Assembly: GCA_963924555.1 (NCBI GenBank)
Contig: OZ004583.1
Location: 8,508,582-8,572,581, forward strand
Origin: Crambe crambe
Taxonomy: Eukaryota; Porifera; Demospongiae; Poecilosclerida; Crambeidae
Reading direction: 5' to 3'
Length of the DNA stretch: 64,000 nucleotides
A program made the position numbers and the translations under genes. Below the pieces are notes generated by a model. That model saw nothing but the letters and a program-made list of their open reading frames with translations, ran no database searches and was not told the origin of the DNA. Positions 11,036-22,813 of this stretch are shown piece after piece. The stretch's first letter is position 1, and each line of letters begins with the position of its first letter.

Positions 11036-12323
11036 CTTGTTTGCATTCTTTTTCTTTGTGATTATGAAAATTGATAGACACTAAAGGCTTCCTTGATTGA
11101 ACTAAATTTATTTAATGATCAGTATTTCATTCTGTTCAGGCAGGAGAGTTTGAAGGATGATCATCTGCAGTGTAATGGAGTACTGAAAGGAGTGAACATT
11201 TTAAAAAGTGAACAGCATTAGCTAATTGTTACATATGTGATCACTGAAATAATTATTGAGATGGTACGTATGTCTTGCTTGAGGGAGGAGTATGGGGAGT
11301 TTATGCATTTGGTGTAGTGATCATAATAGTGGATGCCATCAAATGGCCACATCCTGTGCAGGTGTTATATGAGGAGAACTGCTATTAATTGCCCCACCCC
11401 TTTTATGAGGTAATATCGCGAAGATTTTTTTCATACGAGGCTGCAGCACATTATAGATAGCCCAGCTAGATTTTAGGCTATCCTTACTTAACCTTTTTAT
11501 TTTTTACGCTCACTTGTTTCTATCCTTTTTCTTAGTGCTTGAAGTTGAATGAGGGAGGCTACAGTACAGTACTATACAAAGCCAGCTCTACATAAACCTC
11601 TTTTGTAGGTACATACAGTGTCTCTGGTTGAAGAATTTGTTTAGCTATTTAAGTTTTGTTGATATAAAACTTTACAGCAACAGCAATGTAAATGACATGT
11701 ACACGGCATGGTGAAGTGAGCTGACTACACTACAGCCAAGTACTGGCTATAATGCTACTATAGGATGAGCATCTGTACTGTAATTCAGCAAGGAGTGACT
11801 GGAACATCATCAGATAATGAATGAAGACCTTGGCTATAGCTAAACTTAAGCTTACGTGGCTCCGCCCATAAGCCCCGCCCCCTTCAAAATGGCGTAGAAA
11901 GATTAGCAGCTGTGTTCCGAGTGCTATCGAATAGTGAAGTAGAGCCTTAGTCAAAACTAATAGCAAAAGATCAGGCTCTAGGTGCCGCTCTAACAGATGG
12001 CCAAAGCAGAATTTTGATGACTATAGCCAGTAAGTCGGTACGTCGATCTTATTATTATTATTATTATCCTTATTATTATATTATTATTAGCTATAAAGAA
12101 AAAGAACGAAAAGTCAATTTTAGAACTCGTTTTTTTCTTATGTTGGCGAATGAATTTTTGGCTTTTGAACATTCTCCTCTCTTCTTTGTAGATATAATAA
12201 TTCACTGTAGCCTTCTGAGAACCTGTAGAGTAAGGGTAGAAGAGAAAGAAGAGTTTTTAGTTTATACTGTCCTATGGACTTTGACCTGCCATCCCTACTT
12301 AGAGAGTGCTACCGCACTCTCTG
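11036..12323. repeat. 1.29-kb segment duplicated at 36291-37556
   Basis: Downstream flank of hairpin copy 1, collinear and nearly identical with the flank of hairpin copy 2 up to the word GCACTCTCTGATA, after which the copies diverge. Contains an ATT-rich microsatellite near 12050 and no recognised gene. Confidence 0.88.
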
Positions 12324-12919
12324 ATAACGAGTCAATTTTTGAAATGGTTTTTTTGAAATGTTATAGAATGAATTTTAGATTATTGAACATTGTCCTGTCT
12401 TCTGTGTAGATGTAGGGATTGGGCTAGGACTTGTGAGAACCTGTGGAATAAGGGTAGAAGAGTTTTGCTAACGCACTCTGATTTTTCACGGACATATGCG
12501 CATGCGTATTAAATGTGACGTACGTATCCAAATAGGTATCAGAGAGTGCACTAAGTAGGGATGGCAGGTCAAAGTCCATAGGACAGTATAAACTAGGGTA
12601 TGTTCGTGTAACATATTCAATCGGCGAGCGAAGCAGTTGATGAAAGTCATTTGTACTTAGACTTATTGGACTAAGCCTAAGATATTGCAGTGGTTGTGGC
12701 AGCTGCATACACAGGAGGCTGTATAATGCTTACCATAAGCACTTAGAAAGCCATGCGCCTACAATCCACTTAGCGCCTCTATGTAGAAAGCAATAAGCCC
12801 TAGCTATTTGTTCTAAGTGCAATGGGCAAGTTTCATTTGTGGGGTCAAAGGTCAAACGAACGTGCGCATGCGTATTATTAACTATGCCCGCTAGCTATTG
12901 ACGTACGTATACATATAAT
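12324..12919. repeat. Unit of repeat W with internal inverted repeat
   Basis: 12538-12590 is the reverse complement of about 12265-12325 (TAGGGATGGCAGGTCAAAGT). 12330-12475 is related to the reverse complement of 37560-37790. No gene seen. Confidence 0.6.
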
Positions 12920-13046
12920 ACAAGTGAATGCAAAAAATTTCTTCGAAATAAAAATGTGAAGTAGGGATGCTATTATAACTGCAGCTTCATTATGAAAACC
13001 AAGTACTGCAGCATCGAAGCAGTATGGCCCAAAAATCTAGCTGGAA
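12920..13046. mobile_element. Outer left arm of hairpin element copy 2 (split by X)
   Basis: ACAAGTGAATGCAAAAAATT onward matches the left arm of copy 1 up to CTGGAA; the rest of the same hairpin resumes at 35975. The break is exactly where X carries its TA duplication. Confidence 0.88.
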
Positions 13047-13048
13047 TA

Positions 13049-13300
13049 GAGTAAGCAATCGATTTCCGGCCACTATGGATATTCGGACGCCTCCCTGAAA
13101 AAAAGGGTACAGGCAGGCTTCAAAATTTTTATATGAGCATGGGCCTCTATCCAAGTTGTACTTCACCCTGCACTGTTGTAGCCGTGCTCCTTGAAACGGG
13201 GACGCTACAGCACAAAGAACGGTGCCGCTGTTGCAGTGATTTCTGTTTCCCCGGGTTGCGTGTTTCCCCGCACATATAGCCCTAGGGAGGAATGTTTCCC
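13049..13300 (+). repeat. Left TIR of element X
   Basis: Pairs with the split right TIR. It differs from the right side by a few bases and at one site carries four extra bases (CCGC near 13224) exactly where the pogo-like element is inserted in the right TIR. Confidence 0.85.
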
Positions 13301-13834
13301 AACGGGGGGTCAAAGGTCATCACAAAGTTTCCAGGGCTGGATGTTTCTTTGGTTCTTGCTTGCGGCGCTGCATCAGAGGTCCTAGCCAGCATTTAGTTGT
13401 AGTTTTCTCTCTGACAGGTATGTAGCTAGAGCATGCATGAGCTATGTACACTTACCAGTCATGTTTAATATTTGGTCCTGCCAGTGGTCCATAGCAATTG
13501 GCCTATGACTGCTGTCATCTCAGGTATCTATAGCTGCATCTAGTCCAGACACATTAATTTTTTATCAAGGAGTGATAATGTAGGATTATAGAACCAGGCA
13601 CTCAAGAGCAACTGGTCTCAAAATAAGAAATGTAACGTACTTGAAGTGATGGAGACTAGAATAACCAGTCTTCTCTTACAGCACAGTTCCTACTGTGGCC
13701 AGAGATCATAACTAGCTATGATAATTGTAGTAGGCGATGACTATAAGATTAGGCACATTAAAATATATAAACCATAAAAATTATATCATTTTCCAAACCA
13801 TGGTTATCTCCTACACACCCTCGATATCTATGTA

Positions 13835-15990
13835 GCTACATGAAATCATGCGTTCCCCTGACATGAAGTTTGCAGCAAAGGGATTATACATTTACCCTGA
13901 CATACGTAAGGTAATATTCCTCACCAGAGGTTTCTTTTAGTGAAGGAATATGCAGGGGAAACACATATCCCTGATCAGTGACATTTGTTCCCCTGACATA
14001 AAATCTGCAGCAAAGGGAATACACATTCCTGATCAGTGACCCTTGCCTGACATAAGGTAAAATCTATTAGCTATACCTCATGACCTGAGGTTTCTTTTTG
14101 TGAAGGAATAAGCAGGGGAAACACATATCCCTGATCAGTGATATGCGTTCCCCTGACATGAAATTTGCAGCAAAGGAAATACACATTCCTGATCAGTGTA
14201 CCCTTGCCTGACATAAGGTAAAATCAATTATTCCTCACCAGAAGTTTCTTTTAGTGAAGGAATAAGCAGGGGAAACACATCCCTGATCAGTGATATGCAT
14301 TCCCCTGACATAAAATTTGCAGCAAAGGGATTATACATTCCTGATCAGTATACCCTGACATAATTATGTAAGGTAAAAAATCAATTATTCCTCACCAGAG
14401 GTTTCTTTTAGTGAAGGAATAAGCAGGGGAAACACATCCCTGATCAGTGATATGTGTTCTCCTGGCATGAAGTTTGCAGCGAAGGGATTATACATTCCTT
14501 ATCGATATACCCTGACATACATAAGGTAATATTCCTCACCAGAGGTTTCTTTTAGTGAAGGAATAAGCAGGGGAAACACATATCCCTGATCAGTGACATT
14601 CGTTCCCCTGACATAAAATCTGCAGCAAAGGGAATACACATTCCTGATCAGTGTACCCTTGCCTGACATAAGGTAAAATCAATTAGCTATACCTTATGAC
14701 CTGAGATTTCTTTTTGTGAAGGAATAAGCAGGGGAAACACATATCCCTGATCAGTGATACGTGTTCCCCTGACATGAAATTTGTAGCAAAGGGTTATTCC
14801 TGATCAGTGTACCCTTGCCTGATATAAGGTAAAATCGATTATACCTCACCTGAAGTTTCTTTTAGTGAAGGAATAAGCAGGGTAAACACATATCCCTGAT
14901 CAGTGATATGCGTTCCCCTGACATGAGATTTGCAGCGAAAGGATTATACATTCCTGATCAGTATACCCTGACATATGTAAGGTAAAAAATCAATTATTCC
15001 TCACCAGAGGTTACTTTTAGTGAAGGAATAAACAGGGGAAACACATATCCCTGATCAGAGATATGCGTTCCTCTGACATGAAGTTTGCAGCAAAGGGATT
15101 ATACATTCCTGATCAGTATACCCTGACATACGTAAGGTAATATTCCTCACCAGAGGTTTCTTTTAGTGAAGGAATAAGCAGGGGAATCACATATCCCTGA
15201 TCAGTGATAGCTATGCGTTCCCCTGATATGAAATTTGCAGCAAAGGAAATACACATTCCTGATCAGTGTACCCTTGCCTGACATAAGATAAAATCAATTA
15301 TACCTCACCAGAGATTTCTTTTAGTGAAGGAATAAGCAGGGGAAACACATATCGATATGCGTTCCCCTGACATGAAATTTACATTCCTGATCAGTATACC
15401 CTGACATACATAAGGTAATATTCCTCACCAGAGGTTTCTTTTAGTGAAGGAATAAGCAGGGGAAACACGTATCCCTGATCAGTGATATGCATTCCTTTGG
15501 CACGAAGTTGGCAGCGAAGGGATTATAGCTATATTCACTCGGCCTATGGCCTCTTGAAATATTGCCACCATGTAATAAGTCGTGATAATATTATTCAAAG
15601 CATGAATGTGCAATCTCACTTGAATTTAGTGAAGGAATTAGCAAGGGAAACACATAGTGATATGCATTCCCCTGACAAATCTGAAGCGAAGGGATTATAC
15701 ATTCCTGATCAGTTTACGCTTGCCTGACATGAGGTAATCTTACCCGAGGTTTCATGAAGGAGGCCCTGATCAGTGATATGTGTTCCCCTGACATGATACT
15801 GATGTATAATCCCTTTGCTCTGATCAGGGATGTTTTCCTACTTATTCCTAAGAGGTATAACCTTACATATGTTATGATGTCAGGGTATACTGATCAGGGC
15901 TGTATCTTTGCTGCAAATTTCATGTCAGGGGAATGCATGTCACTGATCAGCTTCACTAAAAGAAACCTCAGGTGAAGTGGTATTATTAAC
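13835..15990. repeat. ~150-bp tandem satellite inside X
   Basis: About 13 units (spacing 121-163 bp) marked by GTGAAGGAATAAGCAGGGGA, CCCTGATCAGTG and TTCCCCTGACATGAAATTTG. The last unit (about 15785-15990) is in the opposite orientation. The short open frames at 15482-15975 are by-products of the repeat. Confidence 0.92.
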
Positions 15991-16386
15991 AAACTTGATG
16001 TTGAAGCAAAAGTATAAGGTCTAATTTCTCAGTATAATCAATTTTATTTTCTTAAGTGTCCGCAACCATCCCCTATAAGCATTCTTCCCTAGGGCCCTCT
16101 CATGCATACATGAGTAACTATGACTGAGCATGCTCAGTTTCAATCCATATGCAAAGTTGACCACGCCTACTTGTGTGACCACACCCACCACTGAGTAAAC
16201 CTGAAACAACAACAAATTAAATGTACAAAACATAGTTGCTGTGTGGCCAGCTTTGGACAAGTTTTTTCTTATTTCTTGATTTGTGCTGTTTGTGCACTCA
16301 TGTAATCCTTGTAGTGGTTTTGGTTTTGTGCATGTCTTTTCTTGTCTTTACACTCGGTGCGTGTTTTTTTTGTCTTGGTGATTTTT

Positions 16387-16397
16387 TATATAAATAG
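16387..16397 (+). promoter_or_regulatory. TATA-box-like site
   Basis: TATATAAATAG lies about 110 bp before the likely ATG of the integrase gene (16507), a plausible core promoter distance with a short 5' UTR. Sequence match only. Confidence 0.4.
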
Positions 16398-16482
16398 GAG
16401 CATTTTAGTTGTAGTGCAGTTTATTGTAAAGTTCTATAGCTAGTTGTGACGAAAAAATCTATAAATCTCTGGATCTTCTGAT

Positions 16483-17587
16483 TTGGCTTTCATCTATCCT
16501 TCAAACATGGATGATAAACAATATGAAGATCTGTACCTTTATATTAATGATGGAAAATATCCCCTTGGATACAGCAAAAGTGAGAAGTTCGTGCTACGAA
16601 GGAGTAGTAAAAATTTCCTTGTTCAAGGAGAGCAATTATTTTATATCTCCAAGAGACCTGATGGCACTTCCTTTAATCGTTTAGTACTACATGGTCAAGA
16701 AGAAGCTGAAAGGGCTTTTTTAGAATGTCATTTGACTACTGGTGGTCACAGAGGGAGGGATGCTACCACGAGTAAGATAAAGGAAAGATACTATTGGCCT
16801 CTCTACTACAAGAAAAGGTTTGTGTTTAAGCATAGGTTCATTTTTTGTTATGTGGTAAAGAAAAGTTTTTGTAGCTAATAATAACTTCCTCCCATGATAT
16901 TTCTTCCTTATAAATATATAGTTCTTTAATGGGTGTGCAGGCATTACCCGTGTGTGTTTACAGTTATCCAGTGTGGATTTCTGTTGATTTATCAATACTA
17001 TGTACTAACTGATTCTGAGGGACCTTGATTGGTTCTACTTCTGCAGATCAAGAGATGTGACAGGTGCCAAAGGAATGCATCACAGCTCAAAAAAGCTGTA
17101 GTTGAGCTTCAACCAGTAGCTGTTGAGCCACAGGTGTGGTATCTGGTTGGAATGGACATAATTGGTCCTTTTCAAAAAAAGTGCCAATTTCTCATATATC
17201 CTCACAATGACAGACTATTTCAGTAAATATGTTGAAGCAGTGCCAATAGAGGATAAATCAGCAATCTCAGTGGCCAAAGCTATTTACAAGGTGTATTGTA
17301 GGCATGGAGCTCCTGTGAGCATTATTTGTGATCAGTTTACAAATCAGGTATTTTTTTATAATAGCTGACTGTTAATTTCCTTGTAAAGTTGAAACATCGT
17401 TTTATATTGAAAGCTTATTGAAACACTTCATCAAAGCTTTATGGTCAAAATGCGGATTACCTCACCATACCATCCACGATCAAATGGCTTAGATGAACGA
17501 ACTAACCAAACACTTAAGAGGTAATGGTGGCACAGTAAATAGAGAAATCTCCCTAGTCATTGTCATCACATAATAATAATAATAATA

Positions 17588-17640
<53 letters not shown>

Positions 17641-18331
17641 TATTAATGCCTAATTTCATATGCATTTCGATAGGTCACTATCCAAGCTCATGTATGATCA
17701 CGATGATGACTGTACAAGTATCCAGCTCACTACAAAGTATTCTCCATTTAGGATGATGTTTGGGAGAGAGCCACGTTTCCCACTGGAAGCAGAAAAACAG
17801 GGAGAAAGGGAATGCTTTGAAAATGTTTTAAATACTTCCGAAGACATTGAAGGAATAATGCAGAGATTTATCAAGAAGCAGCAAGGCATCTTTGTGTCGG
17901 CTGAGCTGAACATACAGAAATCACAAAAAAAAGCAGAAAGAGCAATACCTAAAGCGCAAAGGAATGCTGCAATATGGATTTAAAGAAGGTGACATGGTAT
18001 TGCGAAGAAATATGAGACAAAAGACAAAAAAGGACATAAAAATGAAGACAGATGGTAATTTTTGAAAGACTAAACACAGTTATTTAATTTTGTAAATTCA
18101 GGTTGGGTCCATATAAGATTTCAAATATGAAGAAGTCAACCTGCCAGCTAGAGACCAAACTGGGGAAAAGGCTGAAGACTCATGTTAACCTCAGTCAGCT
18201 GAAACCTTACAGTCAGCCTACATTGGGTAATAATGATGCCATAGAGCAAATCTTACTACAGTTAATTTCACTAGCTAATACAAGGGTGCTAAATAATTTT
18301 TTGTTGGACCCATATCAAAAGCTAAAGTGTT
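16483..18331 (+). pseudogene. Retroviral-type integrase gene (Ginger/KRBA2-like), frameshifted
   Basis: Exons by splice signals: 16507-16817 (start MDDKQYEDLY, then an H2C2 zinc-binding region ending ...ERYYWP), 17047-17347 (CDRCQ; VGMDIIGPF with the first catalytic Asp; ICDQFTNQ with the second), 17414-17520 (SPYHPRSNGLDERTNQTL with the catalytic Glu), 17674-18054 (KYSPFRMMFGREPRFPL), and from 18102 (GPYKISNMKKS... a GPY/F-like module ending in LKPY). DDE and H2C2 order match retroviral-type integrases of Ginger-like DNA transposons and domesticated relatives. The frame shifts at three A-runs (17174-17180, 17925-17932, 18026-18031), exon 1 to 2 is out of phase, and about ten codons seem missing before KYSPF. 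Decayed gene, or assembly errors in the A-runs. Confidence 0.85.
17568..17638. repeat. (AAT)n microsatellite in integrase intron
   Basis: Nearly pure AAT/TAA triplets within the intron between the exon ending at 17520 and the exon starting at 17674. Confidence 0.95.
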
Positions 18332-18383
18332 ATGTATGATACAACAGTTCCATGGGGTCATAGCTATTAATTTCTTGTTTAAA

Positions 18384-19951
18384 TTGAAGGCATTCCTTCA
18401 TGTCCAAAATCTGAAATTCCTCCTCCTCCTCCTCCTCCCCTGCTGTTGCCGCAGCTACTACTATTACTACTAAAGAGGAAGTTTATGAACTTCCCCCCTC
18501 CTGCAAAGAAATTCTGTGCCATCTCTGAAGAAAAACTTACGTTAAGCAATGTGGTAAGTGAAGGTTAACTAATAAACTTCCTCCCCCTTCACTCCCAACT
18601 CAATCAGAAAAATACTGTGGAATTACCAACAAAGAGAACAGTTGTTGGTTGATATCATGCATAGAGTTATTAATAAATGGAACAAATATTCATCACTTCC
18701 TCCATACGGTAAGTTCTGCAAATACCATGATGTAACTAGCTATAAAACATAATACCAAAAGGTATGAGAAGCACCAATGAAGTCCAGGCTGAGTATTGTG
18801 ATATCTTTAAGTCATTGGACATGCATCAATCAGTGAATATTCTATGCTTGAAGTGACAAAATCTGAAATCGTTGTTAATTTTCTACATTATTACTTAAAC
18901 AATTTTCTTCTAGTCCATGCTCAAGAGTAGCCTAGTTGGTTCTGCACAACAGGATGCTGCTGAAGGTTTGCAGTGCTTAATAAACAAATTGACAGAATGT
19001 ATTAACGTAAGTAGTTTAACACACTGATACTATCTAGATTAATAATGAAACTATGGAGCTCTCAATTTCATTTTTATGCAGGAAGATGCACTCCTTACCT
19101 TCTCATACTTAAGTCAGTCATATTGCACTTTTTGCCATAATGGAGGAGCCAAAAAGGTAAACTCATAATGACTTTAGATGTTTCACCTATTCTAAGTCAT
19201 TTCTTTCCCTAGCTACATATGATACATGTTTATTTTTTATCAGTTCAGTGATGTTGCAGTGGAAGAACATAATATTCTATATTGCTCTCTTGGTAAATCT
19301 CGTGAAGATATTGCAGTAAAGGACCTGATTACCACAAATTATGACCTTGAAAGAGTCACCAAAGGACCTAATGACAGGTATTAATATCTATAATTATAAC
19401 TACTATGGCTGTAATAATATTCTGGATACAGAAGGTGCATGAACTGCTTCAAGACAGGAGGAATATATGTGACCTCAAAACTTAAAAATGCCCCTAAGTA
19501 CATTTTCATCATTTGTAAAAGGACACTAATGTTTGGTAGAAAGAGGTCGGGGCCTCCAAAAAGATCAAACAGGCCAGTCACCATCCAAAGGTGAAACTCT
19601 ATGCCATTATAGTATTGCCACCTTATTATTCTTCTGCATTCCAGGAAAATGAATGTAAAGCTTGATAATGGTCATGAGATTCAATATGACCTACAAGGTT
19701 TTATAGTGAGCTCTCTCTCTCTCTCTCTCTCTCTCTTATGAAAATAATTGCATCATGGTACCACAACAAAAAGTGGACATTGTAAGTTTTCACCAAATAA
19801 GCTACCTATAGACTATGGTAGAATGATAGTCATGATTTTTTCATTTCTTAGACACTACTTACACTCTGACTCAGCAAGATACTTTAATCCACTTCATTGA
19901 TGTACAAGTTTCAGAAGTAGGAAGTAGTATTATTGACTCTACTTATATCCA
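18384..19951 (+). CDS. USP-like cysteine peptidase region (exons, partial)
   Basis: Downstream of the integrase, several open segments join with matching phase across GT/AG borders: a proline-rich linker (~18384-18550), 18608-18708 with NSCWLISCIELL (like the catalytic Cys box of C19 ubiquitin peptidases), 18914-19005 with QQDAAEGLQCL (like the QQDAxE box), 19082-19157 with a CxxC pair (YCTFCHNGG), 19242-19377, 19645 onward and about 19855-19951. The later His box of USP enzymes is not recognisable. It may continue the integrase gene as a polyprotein or be a separate gene. Family call is inference from short motifs. Confidence 0.45.
19710..19735. repeat. (CT)n microsatellite
   Basis: About 13 CT dinucleotides at the end of the exon-like segment starting at 19645. 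Confidence 0.95.
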
Positions 19952-20469
19952 GGTACATACTAGAATCACTTTCATGAATCAATTCTATGCAGAGGAATGT
20001 TGTAATCATTCTCTACTCTACCCCTCAAATATCAGTAAGAATTACCTCTCTATAGCTACCATGATTTAATACTTTCTACAACCTATGTACACAACATACA
20101 TTCAGGTACATGTTTTGAAAACTGATGTCAGTAATTTACAAATAGAATCAAAGGTAAATCATAATGTATACATAGCAGTTATACTTATCATCATTGCCTT
20201 AATAGGATTTCAGCATTGAGGAGGAAGTGAAGGTATAGCTAAGTATACTTAACTATCTATAGTGATCATAATAGCTAAGTTTCTGACACATTTCGCAGGA
20301 GAACTGCCAGTGAGTGCTTTCATTATCTTTGTAGATTGTTTCATCTTTCAGTGACTCGCTGTTAAAATTAAGCTTATGGTGATTAAATGATGGTGAATGG
20401 CTTGATGATGTGGTAAATAATGTGAATGCATTATCAAATGCATGCATGATGACAAAAGGGCTCGTTTGC

Positions 20470-22590
20470 TCATAGATTATCAACTCTGGTTGTTGATGAG
20501 AGTGCTACTGATGCTAAGGTGAAATGACTAGCTACTGCTCTCTACTGCTCTCATTCTTATATCTATATTATTTTGTAAAATAGCTCAAAGTTGCAGCAGC
20601 AAATACTTTTTCTGGTACCTCATTTTTGTTGCATGGTTATATTAAATCAAAGAAGTACTTCCCTAAGGTAAGAGTAGCTGATCTTGGTATTGAATTTGAA
20701 TTCTGACGTCAGATATTATAATTTCCAGAAAAATTGCTTTGACAATAACATCATTTTAATTCCATGGAATATACACAGTTCTCACTGGATATTAGTGGTA
20801 CATAATAAAATTTATGCTTATACAACCAACATTGATCATCATTATTACAAAGGTTGTAAAACCAAAGGAAAGAAAAATGATCTACATGGACTCTTCTCTA
20901 GAGCTTTCCAATTCTAGTATCGAAAATAATATTTGGTAAGACTATAAGCACGAAATTAATGACACAGCTAAAATGCCATAATTATTATAGGTATTTTTTA
21001 TGTGAGTTGAGTCAGGAATCTGGGCATATCGGTGAAATGGACCAGACTAAGTGGAAGAGGTGGAATTCTGAAGTAAATGAGTTGATTATTATTAGTCTGC
21101 TTCATCACAGATGGGATGTATGCCATTGCAGACTAATACATCTGACTGTGGGGTATTCATATGTGACTCAATTAAATTTTAGGAAAAGGGGGCACTTCAC
21201 GCAAGATAAATTTTTGAGATATGCGCGTTTAAACTAGCCTTAGGTTTAAAAAAACTATTTTTATCCACTTCTTTTTCCTTGCCTCCACAGTATCTTCAGT
21301 CCTTTATCTAACTTCCTGCCAAATTTCATGAAGTGGGAAGGCTTTGAAGTAGGCAAGCGCTCGAGTTGAAGTGAGCTACCTCACCCGGAACTTATTTCAC
21401 ATCCTACGTGCCCAAATTTCAATCTTCAATTACGGAGGATGTATGAGCATAATGCGCGGAAATAAGGGAAATTCAATAAAAAATTCATATTGATGATTTC
21501 TACTGAATACAAAGTAGCTACACAGATATTTAGCTAGCTACAGATAGGAAGAGGTTGTGGTAGGAGCCATCCAACTTCATATGTCAGAAAATCCAGATAT
21601 GGAGGTGCTGGATGAATTCTATGTCTCCTTCAACCCCAAGACAGTAGTAGTCAAACACAGCCCAGATCCTACCAGTGTCTAGATTCCAACTCAGGCTAAC
21701 ACCACTTCCACAGGAATCAACCAATACAGCAGAGATAGGATCATAAAACTTATAAGTACTATTAAAACTACTGATGTACAAACATCTATCTACCCAAACT
21801 TTACCTGATCATTATTCGGAACTTGTTCCATATCTAGCATGCCTCAGATAACCCAAGCGCTCAAAGATAACAACGTAGTAAAGCTAAGTCTACTTCTTCT
21901 CCACACAGCTGCTACACGAGGTGAGAAAAATTGAATGATGTCATCGCGTTATACGGACTTACGTAAGGATTTACGGAGCATTGGGTATTGACCGGAAGTT
22001 CAATGTTTAGACGCCGTTTATTGCAAAACGCTTATTCAATCTTTCTCTGAAGTGATGCACTTCAAGCGCTTATAGCTCCGCGGTGGTTTAAGATATAGCC
22101 TCAAGCGTAGTATCGGTGAAATTCTAAGGTAATGAGCTATAGCGTGGTATTAATAACTCCATTTTAAATTTTTGCGTGAAGTGCCCCCTTTTCCTATAGC
22201 CTGTCACATATGCATGGTAAGTTGAATGATTGACACAAAATATAGTGCAATGTTGTGCAAAACCATACTATTCCTGCACAGATTCAGGCACAACCCATGT
22301 ACTTATTTATATGCCCCCCTCCCCCCTCTCCCCATAATCTTCCCCCTGCACTGAGTAATTATCTTGTTATCTTACTTACAGGCTGCTCGCTTCATAGTAA
22401 TAGATGAAGTTCCTTCCTTCAGCCAGGTATGGTATGGTCAAAATTTGCTACTAATATTTTTTATTATTGTAGCTAATAGGCCGACATATCTCACTTAAGG
22501 AGGGTGATGAAGAATGAGCTAAGACAGGGGAAATTGATGCCCATCAAATTCAAGGAAGATGGTGGCCAGGATGGTAGATTCTGTATGTAA
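20470..22590 (+). pseudogene. Ulp1-like (C48) cysteine peptidase exons, split by a MITE
   Basis: 20729-20850 encodes IPWNIHSSHWILVVHNK, matching the catalytic His region of Ulp1/SENP peptidases. Around 21111-21178 the segment QTNTSDCGVFICDS carries the Gln and Cys of the active site. The exon holding the Cys is interrupted at 21182 by a 1,013-bp MITE; the reading frame continues in phase after it, to a donor at about 22215. 22402-22620 holds two further exon-like pieces, the last ending in a basic segment with ELRQGKLM. Stops and odd spacing between 20900 and 21100 suggest partial decay. Ulp1-type proteases are known accessory proteins of several transposon groups. Confidence 0.65.
21182..22194. 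mobile_element. 1,013-bp MITE with TA duplication
   Basis: TIR GGAAAAGGGGGCACTTCACG (23 bp) at both ends, flanked by TA at 21180-21181 and 22195-22196. It lies inside the Ulp1 active-site exon and its removal leaves an uninterrupted frame, which confirms the borders. No coding potential. Confidence 0.9.
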
Positions 22591-22813
22591 TTAAATAAGA
22601 CAATAAGCTATTATAATTATAAGCAGAGTCCAAAAGAAGTGAATCAGATAATCAAAGTGAATCCAACAAGGAGTCAGGATCAAAAGCTAATGATAATTTC
22701 AGCATAGCTAGTCAATAGGCTATATATTATGTGTCTGTCTTTGCAAAAAAATGAACTTAAATTTGCTAATCATGATAATCAGTCTGATTTTCAGTTCTGA
22801 TTATTTATGTAGA

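Noticed and set aside
12014-12409. 131-codon frame in the duplicated segment
   Set aside because: Its counterpart at 37263-37577 is disrupted by microsatellite length change and ends differently; low-complexity tyrosine run from the ATT repeat, no known motif.
12990-13313. 107-codon minus-strand frame, matched by the plus-strand frame at 35786-36016
   Set aside because: The match is only because both lie in the inverted ends of X; no domain, and one copy is interrupted by the junction with flanking DNA.
17174-17180. Programmed ribosomal frameshift in the integrase
   Set aside because: Three separate A-run shifts plus an out-of-phase exon junction and a small deletion fit decay or sequence error better than recoding.
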